From NCBI GenBank assembly GCA_964247055.1, contig OZ176051.1, positions 4,526,001 through 4,590,000 on the forward strand: a DNA stretch of 64,000 bases. Reading direction: 5' to 3'. This DNA is from Paragordius varius. Taxonomy: Eukaryota > Nematomorpha. The position numbers and the translations under genes were made by a program. Below the pieces are notes generated by a model. That model was not told the origin of the DNA and did no database searches. It saw nothing but the letters and a program-made list of their open reading frames with translations. The stretch's first letter is position 1; every line of letters begins with the position of its first letter. Shown piece after piece: positions 40,201-52,936 of the stretch.

Positions 40201-43200
40201 TGTTATGAGGGATGTACGGCTGAACTTATGTGGGATTTAGATTACATTGAACACAAACTCAACAATAAATCTTTGATACGTGTAACACCGTTACCCTGGA
40301 AAAAATTGGATACATATTCCAATCAAACCAAATTATTGGAGGTAATATTAATCAAGTTTTTTATTTTATTGTTTAATTGAGATATCTAGATTGTTAAAAT
40401 TTTTTTATAAACACCTTTTAGGTAAAAGTAGCCAATTTGCTAAAAGAAGAGGAAATGGCCATTATACCACGTTACAATGATTTAGTCTCCAAACTTAGTA
40501 ATCAGGAAATTTCACTCAACAAACTTCAAACTATGGTATTCTTCTGTTTATTTTTGTCGATCTAAATTTGAGTTGTTTCATTAAAATTTGTATGGTATAT
40601 GGTGGTTATGAAATCTATATTTGAATAACTATTCAAAATGTATAACAATCAAAATTTATTTAATAACTGGAAATATAAAGTGAAATGTGGAAACCTCAAA
40701 TTAATAGTTGTATCGTAATAATGAGTGATAAAAAACACATAATTAGTATATGATAAGACGAAGGGTTAATATATCATTCCCTATTTTCAATCTAATTTTC
40801 TGTTTTTTCCTAAATTTATCACACAGAATTTTCAGTGGTTTATATTTTTAAAATAGCTATATTCCATTTTATTTAACAAACTTTTTTGGGTAGAATGTGA
40901 ACTTGAAAAACGGATTGACGAAAACCATAAATGATTATCAACGCTTGTTAAATGCAACGGTTGAGAGCGGTATTGATGTTAGAGAAACGCACAATGAATT
41001 AATAAGTAAATATAATTAACCTTTTTTATTTTTTTATAGGTTTTTTTTTCAAAATAATATTATTGATAAAATTAATATATTTTTTTTAGAAAATCTTTAT
41101 GAGAAATATATTTTTTAGTTAATTACTTGGTGTGTTTTATAGTTTTTTTAATTTTACATTTTAAGGTATTAAATATATTAAAATATATATTTTTTGGTAT
41201 ATATCTTATTTCTCAATAATCATACACTATAGAAATCATAACAAACCTTGCAGTTTATACGGAAAAAATTCACACAAAATTAAATGAAAAACAACCTTAT
41301 TGGGATGATATTCGAAACCTTTTTAAAAATGTTTTAATGGATACACCGCTGGAAGAAATATTTTTAAATAATTACAATAATGATGGTGAAAATTTTGATA
41401 ACATGCCAATCGCAAGTAAAAACCCTTTTACTTTTTTTAAAAAAATAGATATTTTTACTTATTAAATTATGGTTTTTCTAGGATTATTCAAAAATCTTAC
41501 AAATATTTACTGAGAATTAGTCCATCCATAAATATTTTAGAATAAAAAATTACATTTATGGTTATAATATCTATCATATTATAAAATTGTAAAATTGTTT
41601 AATAAAATTAACTATGGATATCATTTATTTAATGCTTTTTATGAATTCACAAACATATAGATATGATTGAGGAAATGAATAAAAAATATGACAGCGAAAC
41701 TATGCGGCACTTTAATGACAGTGTTATGACACTCTTAATTTCTGCCAAACAAATTATTGGTATAATATGTTCAAATTTTTAACTTTTTTAAAAGTTTTAA
41801 AATTCAAAGGATATTAAATAAATATAGATAAATAAATTTTTTAAGGTAATCTTACACAAGCTTCCGAAAAAGATTTGGGTTTAATGGATCATATGGAAAT
41901 TGCTGGAGAAGAAAATATAAAAGCTAAACAACTTTTCCATGATTTCTCCGATCAACTCAATCGCATGATCTTGAATGAAACGGCTAAAAATCAACTTTAC
42001 CAACGTTTAAATCAAGTTTGAATCATTTAATATTTATTATAAATATTTTTTAATATTATATCCATTTTTTAAAATAAATGATCATAAAATAATTATATCA
42101 TGCATTTATTTATAAACTAATCTTATAAAATGATTATATGTAAGTGTATTACAGTGGAGGTCGACTTTTTGCAATATTTTAAATAAAACTTCTCCATAAA
42201 TTGCGGTTTTTAGTTTTAATGTTGAGTTCTGCCAACGTTGCATGGGTTTCTAGTTATATAAAAACTAATAATTGTTTAAAGCCATAAGCCTTCTGCTGGT
42301 TTATGGGTAATTAGCTATTATAATGCGCTAAAAACATTAAAAATGATTCGGAATACAAAATTTATCAGATAAAAATTAATTAAAAACTAAAAACTTTATT
42401 TTTTTTGTAATGCCATAATGATGCGGATAAATACCATGTTTTTCACGATTAAGCATGTTATATATTGTTTAAAATTTAAATATTTTAGCTTATTTTTTCA
42501 CCTTAAAAATTAGACGGATGAATATTTGAATGAAATCCTGAATGGATTTGTTAAAGGCAAATACAATCAATCGATTCCACAAGCAGAGATATGGCTTAAA
42601 AGCGGTTTACCCGAAATAATTGGACTCAACAATAAAATAAAAGTTTTTAATCGTTTTTATATATTTTATTTGAAAAATTATTATTTTTGTTCTAAATATA
42701 AATGGTATTTATAAAAAGGAGTTTTCATGATATGATTATTATAAATTACATAACCAAATTAAATTTATATTATTAGGAAAATAATATTTTAGTTTACTTT
42801 ATATATTTATTCATGTTATTTATTAGCTAAATATCTTGGCAATATTTTCCATATACAACGATACGCATGAATATATCGATGATACAAAAGAATTTTTGAA
42901 TGATACCAACAGTATTTTGGTCGATTATAATTCCCTTCAAAAGGTATATAAATATTAATAACTTAGCACAAATTCTTTTTTTACAAAATTTTGTGATATA
43001 TAATTTGAATATATAGTTTAAACTTTTTAACTGTTTCTAAAATTTAGTAATAATTGACTTTAAAAACTTTAATAATAGGTATATAACAAACTTATGGATG
43101 AAAGTCAAACATTTATTGATAAATACGAAGCCTCCTACCTGTTCAAAATGAAAGATTATATAAACAATTTTGTTGCAAATCTTACAACAAACACAAATCA

Positions 43201-46200
43201 GTCGCACTCCATAATAATGCCAATGAATGTTTTAGAGGAGGCCTTTATACGCTCCAAAGATTTGGAAAATGAAGCGAAATCTTTTGAAAAGTTTGAGTTT
43301 TTTTTTCGTTTTATTTTATTTGTGCTTTTTTGTGGAATATATTAGCTTAAAAAGTGTAAAATTACATATTTTGTTCATGAGATATGGTAAGGTATGGTTG
43401 TACATTATTTTTTAAACTTGATAGGTGTGAATACAATAAATTAATTTTTATTAATGGACTATATTTGTTTCGAAACAAATTCGTTTTTTGGATTATATAT
43501 ATTTTGCATAAATTTTTTTCTATCAGAGTCCTAAAACCAACGAAAGATTTGTACACTAAACCAATGGATACCTTTAATCAATTTAAATCAATTAGTCACA
43601 CTATTAATAATATGACAATGGGATGGTTAAATTCAACTCATTATGCTGACATGTTACTTGACCAAGTTTATAAATATAAATAATTACCATAATTTATTTT
43701 GCAAAAATTTAGGTTTACTAAATTATATATTTTTTTAAAACAATTATTTATTAAAAAAGTTTTATATTATTTAACGTAATATTTCCATAAATCAAAAACA
43801 ATTGCAAACCTAAAAATGTTTCAATGCAAAAAATAGCTTTAAATTGCATTTTAATGACCATAATCATTGATAATTATAGATTATGGAATCTATTGGGAAT
43901 TCTACAAACGTTTCATTTGCTTTGGCGAAAGAGGGACAACTGTTTGAAACAGTGGCCGTGATTGCCAATAAAAATTTAACAAGTTTTTTTTTGTTTTACA
44001 ATTATATTTTATTGATTTTATATTATTTTTATTTATTATACATTTTTTTATCAACTGATAGTTATGGGTAATAAATTGAAAGAATTACAAAAATTCTTAA
44101 ATTATACGGTAAATGGAGCTTACGACGCTTATCAAGATTTAGCTTCCATGGGTCAAAACATTAAAGAAATACCGTCACTTGGTATAAATTTTTATATATA
44201 TCATCCTGGATTATTTGAGATTAGGTATAGTGATAATTAGCAATAATGTGTTTATGCTATCATTTCAAATTATGTTGAGCTTTAACCAAAATTCCAAAAA
44301 TATACTGTTTAATATCAATATTAATTTGATATAATGTTTTATTCAGTATATATTATAATTTTCTACAGGTAGTTCAAATTCACCCTTGAACAATTCAAAT
44401 TCCACTAAAAAACAATTATGTTGTTTTCGAACTAATATAACTCATTATTAATATAATCTTTATGGCATAGTTTATTATTTTTTCAGTATTATTTTAATTT
44501 TAAACAATATTTTATTTTTATAAAAATATTAAATATAGGTAATTTTTAATTTTAAAATCCACATAATTTATTTAGGGTGAATTTAAATTGTTCAAGGGTG
44601 AATTTGAATCGTAAATGGTATAGTTATATGTCGCAAATCCTTAATCATTATCACAATTATTAACGGTTACTAAAAACTATGATCTTATTTAAGTTTTAAA
44701 AAAATAATTAAAGCATGTTTTAGCTTACAAGCGCCCTTATTTACCACTAAAACTTTTGATGATGGAATAATTGTATAAATTTTGTCTACCGTTAGAAATT
44801 ATATTTTTATTTAAAACATCTTTTCACCCATAATTTTGTTTAAATCCAAATTATATATGATAGAAGTGAATCAAACTTTGGCCATGAGTCAAACCAAATT
44901 GACCGAATCGGAAAAATTGGGAAAACGCATATCGTACATGCGAAATTTGATTGATACCGAGTTGAAAGAAAATTTTTCACGCGTTGCTACATTGGCTAAT
45001 AGCCGAAGTGTCCAAGAAATTAGTGATCAAAGTATAAATTTGCAATATATATTATGAATATCGTAAAACTTTTTTACACAACTATGGAAAAAACCATTAT
45101 TCATTTACTTTTCTCAAACTTAAATTTGAAATTATTTTGCTTATTATTAACTGTTTGTAAAGTTTTATATTAAGTGTTGGTTACTTATGATATTCTTAGC
45201 ATAAAATAGCTGGTGTGCCAAAAATATAAAGATATTTATGCTGGCATATGCTTGTGCTTATATCTCTTCATGTTTTACCCATATTAATCAAGTTTTTTTG
45301 GCATATCTATTTTAGTTTCAAAAGTGAAAATGGATGCAACCATTATTCAAGATAAAGCCGACAATTTAGACCATCAATTTAAGGGTTTAGATGATCAGGC
45401 CATCGTACTCCAAGATGAAATTAATAGTTTGATGGATAAAATACTTATGGCCAAACAAATTGCCTCAACGGTAAATTTTTTGAGGGTTTTTTCATAATTT
45501 TTATAATTTTGACACCGTTTTTTTATATATTCAGGTGCGAGTTTCTATGCAATCTCCTAATTATGGTCAATGCCTTAGATACTATTTCATTTCTGGACTC
45601 ATGAATACGCGTTCCGTTAATCACATTGCGTTTGATTTTAAACCGGCAGATTTGCAAAGTATGTATACATGTGCGTTCATTTTGAAGGCATAAAAAATAA
45701 CCTTTTCTAGCATATTATATATGACGTTTTTTTTATACATGAAAAATATTCTTGCAGTAATAGAGACTACGGATTCGGTAATGAAACATCCCATATTACT
45801 TATCACATCGATGGATCCATCCTTTTTCCATGAAGAAAATAGTTTACAAAATTTTAATAGCTTTACCGAAAATAATGATACTACTATTCAAAATACAAAT
45901 GCGGGAGGTACAAACAAAAAAGGAAATTATATCATGGTTTCACTCGTTAAAAAACGGAGATCTTCTCCTAAAAATACCCAAGATTTGTCAATAGAATATG
46001 GTAAAAATATAGTGGCTAATCAAGAAAATGACCCAATTAGCAGTTTTATAAGATTAGATTGGCGTATCGGAATATTTAATGGTTCAAATGAAGCACATAT
46101 TGGTAATAAACAATTAAATGGTAATAATCATGATAAAGGAAACAATCCTGATCAAAATTCTCTTCCTGTAATTGCTTTGACCACCGATCAATGGTACAAC

Positions 46201-48188
46201 ATTGTGATCAAGAGGTTAGAATCATAAAATTTACTTAATCATATATGTTCTTTTTTTTGGTAATTAAATTTTATCATATATGTTCTTTTTTTTTCAGGGT
46301 AAATTATAATTATTTCATAGTTATATAATAAGAAACTTTATTTGTATTTCAGTCTTTTTAAAATTATAATTGCGATAATTTAGAGTTGGTGTCAAAAGTT
46401 ATCTCACAGTTTCTCTTATCAATGATCATGGCAAACAAATTGTTGGGTAAATCATTTTTTTAATAATTTTAGTATTTTTTTTAAATTAAATCAATATATA
46501 TACAGATAAAGTTATATCAATAAAATTTATCATTATATTATAAAAAAGTGAGGATCATAACTCAAAACTAACCAAAAATCAAAATGGGGAAAATGAATTG
46601 TTCCCCGAACCATTTGACGAAAATTCTGTATTTCCGTTTTTTGAAATTACGAAAGAAACCAAATTGTACATTGGCGGCACTTTTGATATGGCTAAAAGTA
46701 AGTTTTTCATATTAATTTTATGATAATATATGTATTGACCTTTTAAATAATATCTGATTAGAAATTGAATTCGTTGCGGGAAATGTACTCTATAAAATTT
46801 TTTTATACAAGGCATTTATTAGGTTTTCCGTATATTCTTTTTGTAATATATAAAATATTATAATTAAAGTATTTTTGAGCCCCCCCCCCCCCCCCCCCTA
46901 CACTATTAATATCAAAAGGTTTTGATTATGAACAAGTGTGAAAATATGCATATAATTATATCATCATTTGTCTTTAAATTAGACGGTGGTTTCAAGGGAT
47001 GCATTAGTGATTTGACAATGGACGGAGTCAATATAGGATTGTGGAATTTCCAAAAAGAAGTTGGAACTTGCACAGCTTGTCTGGAAAGGTATAGAGCGAT
47101 TTAATTTATTTTGTAAAATATAAAAGACTAAAAGTGGATTTCATTTATATTAAACTGTATTTGAACTCATGCAATCCATATATTTCAAAATATTTTATAT
47201 TATGAATTAATTAAATTTCTCATAAACTGGTTATTTATCCCTTAAAATAATTTTATTAAAAAACTTCCCAAACACATGTTTTTATTAAAAAAAACTATAA
47301 TTAATTTTAGTCCAAAAGAAACTCGTGAAGATTTAACGTATCAATTTAATGGCCATGGTAGCTATGCCACAGTACCCCAATTATCACGTTATAATCCACG
47401 CCGATTTTCAATAAACTTTGATTTTAGAACGTTTTTGGAGGATGCCCTACTTTTTGCCACCTTTGATGAAACTTATGTATGCAAAAAGCATTTGCTTGAT
47501 TTTTATTAGATTTTTATTGCATAAAAGAGGAGTCTTAAAAAACTTAGATGATATATTTTGTATTAATGTCCTTTATATTTGCGTAATTATTATTAAGTTT
47601 ATTATTTAGAGTTCTAATGTACGTCATTTATTGCGTAACTAAGGTTTTAAAATTATTGTATGTATGTATATATTGATAGAATCAAATATTTACCATTGAA
47701 TTGGTTAATGGGCGAGTCGTTTACAAATTTTCTTTGGATGGTAAAAACTTTGCAGTTATGAAAACAGATTCTACCTTTAACACAGGCGAATGGGTTAGTT
47801 TATCGGCAGAACGCTTAAATTATAGAGGTTAGTTCTTTTGGATTTTTTTCTACATCATGAGTCTTTTTTTAATGAATTAAAATTCATTTTTTTTGATTAA
47901 AGCCAATTAAAATTTTACATTATTTGGTATATTCTATGGGTATATGAATAATAATATATGATTAAATAAATTTTATTATTATTTTTGGCTCATTATAAGG
48001 ATAGTATAAAACCCACAACCTAGCAATTTTTTGAGAGAGTATACTCAACTTTATAAATGATTTTGACTTAAAAACTAAGGCTGTATTTAAAATTTAAAAA
48101 TAAAGGCCATATTTATTATAAAAATCATTACAAGGGAGGGGGGTCTACTCCCAATTAATTGCTACTTTTTTCATTATTTAAAAGCACA

Positions 48189-48219
<31 letters not shown>

Positions 48220-51200
48220 AGGTGTTTTGCGTGTAAACGAACAAATTGTTGAAGCATCAACTCCACCTTATGGTACTCAAGAACTTGAATTTGCAGACTC
48301 ACAACTTTATTTTGGTGGTTTACCCCCGGAAACATTGGCTTTATTAAGGTAATTTTATCAAAATTTATTTTTTAATTGTTAAAAAAATGTAAAATATTTT
48401 ACAGTTTGTTGGGTATGTTAACATTTTTCTGAAATTAAAAATGTTGTATGTGTGTTTGCCTATCTTTAATAAATTTAAATTTAAAGATAGTCATACTTTT
48501 TTAAATATTACCTATCGTTTTGTCTTGAAAAATAAGGAATATATAAGCCAAGTGGTGGCATGTATATATTTAACAATAACATTAGGTTAATAGAATCAAT
48601 CCAGCATCAAAAAATTCTGTTTCTTTAATAAAACATTTTTTGTTTTTATAATTTTATTTTTTACTCTAACAAATTATACTTAAATGTAGCGAAAATAACC
48701 CTTCCTTTAATTCTGCCATTAAAGCTTTCATGGGATGTATGAGACTCATACAGATTGGACAATTATCGATGGAACTTTTTGAGGGCCAAATTTATGGACT
48801 TGAAGCTGGTTGTAAACCAAAAGTAATTTACGATAAAATTGAATTTTTTACCTTCTTTATATTTGCTCATGAATCTTGAAAATATTATATATTTAACCAT
48901 TCTAGCCTGTACATACTATGACATTCTTGAATGGGGTGCCGCATAGTTTTGCTGAATATAAAATGTCACTGGATCCGACATCTGTGAACGCTAAAACATT
49001 TTACGGTCCCTCTATTAATAATATAAAAAGTAGTAATCGAAAACTATCAAAATATTTCGGGTTGTCTGAAAACGCTTTACCTCCTCCTACTTCTTTTAAC
49101 TATGATAGTGATTATCCAAATATTATCCCTCGTGCCGATATAAACAGTTTAAGCCTAACGTTTGTCACCAAAAACCCAAATGGACTTTTACTTTTATGCA
49201 ATATGAAAATGAGGAAAAAACAAATAAACGGATTGTTGTCGTTTACTCCTCAAAAGGATGTTGTCCATAATCTGCCAACCAGTAGTGGTTTTTCGGATGA
49301 CTCTAGAGGAGAATTCTCTTCAAGTGGTTCAACAGATTACGTTGAAGCGTATGCTGGCAGCATGAAAGACGATGATTACCTTGATGATATTAGTGGATAT
49401 GATAGCTCAAATGTATGTTTCATTCGTTTGATTTAGACATTTACACTATAAAATAAAGAGATTTGAGAGAGAGTTTGAAAATTTTTTATTATATACATAT
49501 ATGATATAAAAGTTATTTAAAAAGGTTTTTAGACGGTTTCGTGTTCAAAGTATACGTCCTTTAGTATATATTTATTTATGAATCCCGAAAAATCCGATTA
49601 AGTTTGTTTCCGTATAAGGCCTCATTTTCTCCGAAAAACAGGAAAACTTTATTTATTTGCTAATCCAAATTTACAATTTTTGTATACAATTACAATAGAA
49701 CATTGTTATTATACATTTGATTAATGGACACATTTACGTGCAAATTGGTAATCGAAAAGAAAATCGCTTAATGACACTCAGTACACGTAAATCGTACATT
49801 AATGAAGAAGCTATGATACCAGAAACGGGTAATAATTTGGCTGATGGACGTCCTCATGTCATATCACTCTCTAAAATATATTACAAGTAAAATTTTTTAT
49901 AGAATCGATAATTTTTTTAATAAATTAAGTTTGGAACTAAAAGCCACCCCTTTTTATCGAGGTAGGGGATAAAAATATACGGTTTAAGTGGAGTTTAGTC
50001 TAAATTGCAAATAGGTATACACTAGACCCCTTCCCCATAATAACCCCCTGATAATCGGCTTTAAACTAATAGGCATATGCTGATCATCTGCATTTTCTGA
50101 TTTTTACATAAGGTTTTAGTTTTTGATCAGGTTAAATGTCATAGGTTGAGAAAAACTTAATATTATTTAAATATATTTATTTTTTTAAAAAATTATTCTC
50201 TTAAAAAGGGTCATGATGCGGATATATTTTCCTACAACAAGGTCATTATGAGGGGTGTTTAATATATAAATTTTTTATTTTATATTTTACTCATAGTATA
50301 ACACTCCATATTGATGGAAATTACATCACTTCGGCAAATATGTTGAATGTTCCCTCAATCATAATCAATAATAATAATGACGATATCATTTCACCCGCCG
50401 CCCAACAAAATAATTTTAATGAAAAATCAACAATGATAAAAGATTCACTCTTTCCACCCATTGCATACAATAACACGCTTAAACGCATATTAATCTCTTT
50501 TGATCCATGGGGGGAAACGAATACTACTGAACAGGCGTTACAGAAATCATCACCTCATCAAGAACAAAGCTTAAATCAATTTGCACAGTTTAGTAATCAA
50601 GAAGAATCTGAAATGAATATTTTACCACAGCAAAAGGCTCAACACCAAGAACAAGGAGAAGAGATGTTATCCATCCTTCGAGTTACTAAAGTTAGTAGTT
50701 CAGGAAAGGAGGACAAAACTAATGACTCGGCAAATGCTGGAACATATCATCATTCCAATCAAACTACGAATCAAATTCAATATAATGCACATCAACAAAA
50801 TATGCGTGAAATTTATACAACTCAATTGTATTTAACACTGGGTGGATTAGCACCTATTTTAAATGAGAGAACCTCTGCGAATAATGGGGGCCATATTTAT
50901 GGAACATCGACCATATCACCTTATTTTGAATCTTTCACCGGCTGTTTACAGGATCTTATAATAAATGGAAAGTATGAAAAATAAATTAATGATTTTATAC
51001 TAAACAAATTAAATTATACAAGGCTATTAACCACAGATTTCTAGTTTATTAAATATCTCTAAATTACATATACAGCTGGTAAGTAGTTAGAATAAGCAAC
51101 GAAAAAAATAACTTTATGACAATACTTTGCTCTTTTCTGCATATACTATTATCTGGTGTTAATTAAAAAATCTAGCGATCTTAATTTACAAACATGTTTT

Positions 51201-52884
51201 TCATACAGAGTAATTTCAATGCATCAACCTATCCGATTTGAAAGAGTTAATTTTGATACATGTACGTTAAGAAACACATTTTCCAAAGTACCCATAAAAC
51301 CTGAAAATCAATTATTACTTGAAAATCAAACTTTGAACCATCATGAAAAGACCGATGATGAGTTTGAGGACTTACAGTTTACTAAATCTCTTGATACACC
51401 TAACAAGAACAAGGGTATTATATTTAATATTTTATAAAATGAGCGAATATCGAAAAATTTCCAAATGGCTTGGTATATAAGATAATATTCTCAATAATAA
51501 CACATGTAGAGCTTACGCATTTTACATATAATTTAATTTAGATAGCGCAGAGGATAAAACCATAAAATCCAAATTAGAATTAAACAAAGAATTATTTGAT
51601 GTCATTGAACCCGATTATGACGATAGCTACGATGAAGATAACGGGACACCGGAAAACGGAAAAGTATAAAGCCATGAAAATTTTTTATTCTATTTGTGAA
51701 ATTAATTATTTTATACTTGGAATTATAAAATATAAAAAGTATTTACTTAATTAAAAATTCATTAAAATTAATTTAACTCCACTTTTAGGAAATAAATTAA
51801 AAGTTATGAAAAAGCGCCTACTAAAATTTTGTTTTAAAATATGGTTAGTTCGCATAATATCGTAGAAAGTTACAAAAAAACCGTGAAAATTTCTTAAGAC
51901 TCAAAAAGAGTACATAAATGCTTTATTATAACCATATTATTATAATGTATTGTATATATATATTTCATTTATCATAATAATTAAACTTACCAATATTATT
52001 AATTAGATTATTTCGGATGATTTTATTGCCTATCCATCTACTACCAATAAATCGCCGTCCACAGCAGACACTAAAAGTAAAAATGACATTGTTTGGACCA
52101 AAACTACGACAATGCCACCTCCTATACCACCCCCACCCCCTCCCTTCCCAACCTTCATAAATTTGGATAAAAACATAAAAAATACCAAAGTTGATTATGT
52201 TGACAAACATAAAAATAATCAACATTTTATATTAACTGGTATTGATTCGTTATCGAAAGAAACTTTGAATAATAATGAGATTGGGGATGATTTGAACGAT
52301 CTATCCTCGGAAGAGGACAATAAACAAGGTTATTTGTATGATTTTTAATTTGTTGATTATTAAACCATAATCAAATCTTTTAAAAAGGTATCAATATATT
52401 AAATTTTGTAAAGTAATATGAGTAGGGCGCCGGACTCTTACATTGTAGATGTGTAGAGTGCCAGAGTTCAAAACCCCGTCGCAATTTTTCCACCATCATT
52501 GTCAATTAGGCCTGGGTATGCGAGTGTTAAAGCTTTCACAAGTCCTGATACAATTTAAGTCCTTACCCTTTAAGTAAAATGAAAAAAAGATGATACTCTA
52601 AACTATTTATATGTATAGCATCTGAGGTTTTCCATACATTGTTGCTTTAATTTATACTAAACTGTTTGACATAATTGAAATTTCAGGACCTCATATTCTG
52701 GAAGAAACCAACCACAAAAACACAAACATTAATTATGATGATTCTTCAGATTCCGAGTATGTTCCCATCATAACCAATGACACTTTGAATGAATTGTCAG
52801 TTAAACGTTTGGAATTAATAACTGCAAAAAAATTTCCACAAAATACTGGAATGCCAAAAGAGGTGCCTTCCAAAGAAATAGTAA

Positions 52885-52936
<52 letters not shown>

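Larger units (their letters stand above)
45535..48822 (+). other. Laminin alpha: LG1 and LG2 modules (exons 60-68)
   Basis: LG1: 45535-45658, 45758-46214, 46384-46446, 46549-46697 and 46983-47088. LG2: 47311-47476, 47680-47827, 48222-48348 and 48690-48822. LG signatures are [77 protein letters not shown] then TCTAC for LG1, and [52 protein letters not shown] and [17 protein letters not shown] for LG2. LG modules bind integrins, dystroglycan and heparin. LG1 exon 61 holds an Asn-rich insert and a basic KKRRSS patch. Confidence 0.93.

Noticed and set aside
42149-42430. mariner-like element starting CAGTGGAGGTCGAC
   Set aside because: A plausible start, but no matching right end or target duplication.
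46241-46298. Alternative exon or MITE ends at a repeated CATATATGTTCTTTTTTTT
   Set aside because: Simple local duplication of about 22 bp inside intron 61; the second copy even ends in CAG, but using it breaks the LG1 phase.
49950-50270. Transposon with GC-rich ends in laminin intron 70
   Set aside because: CCACCCCTTT and GAGGGGTG occur at the edges but do not extend into convincing inverted repeats.
52411-52484. A functional tRNA gene
   Set aside because: A and B box-like sequences exist, but the anticodon and acceptor stems do not pair. The sequence continues into a SINE body and tail.
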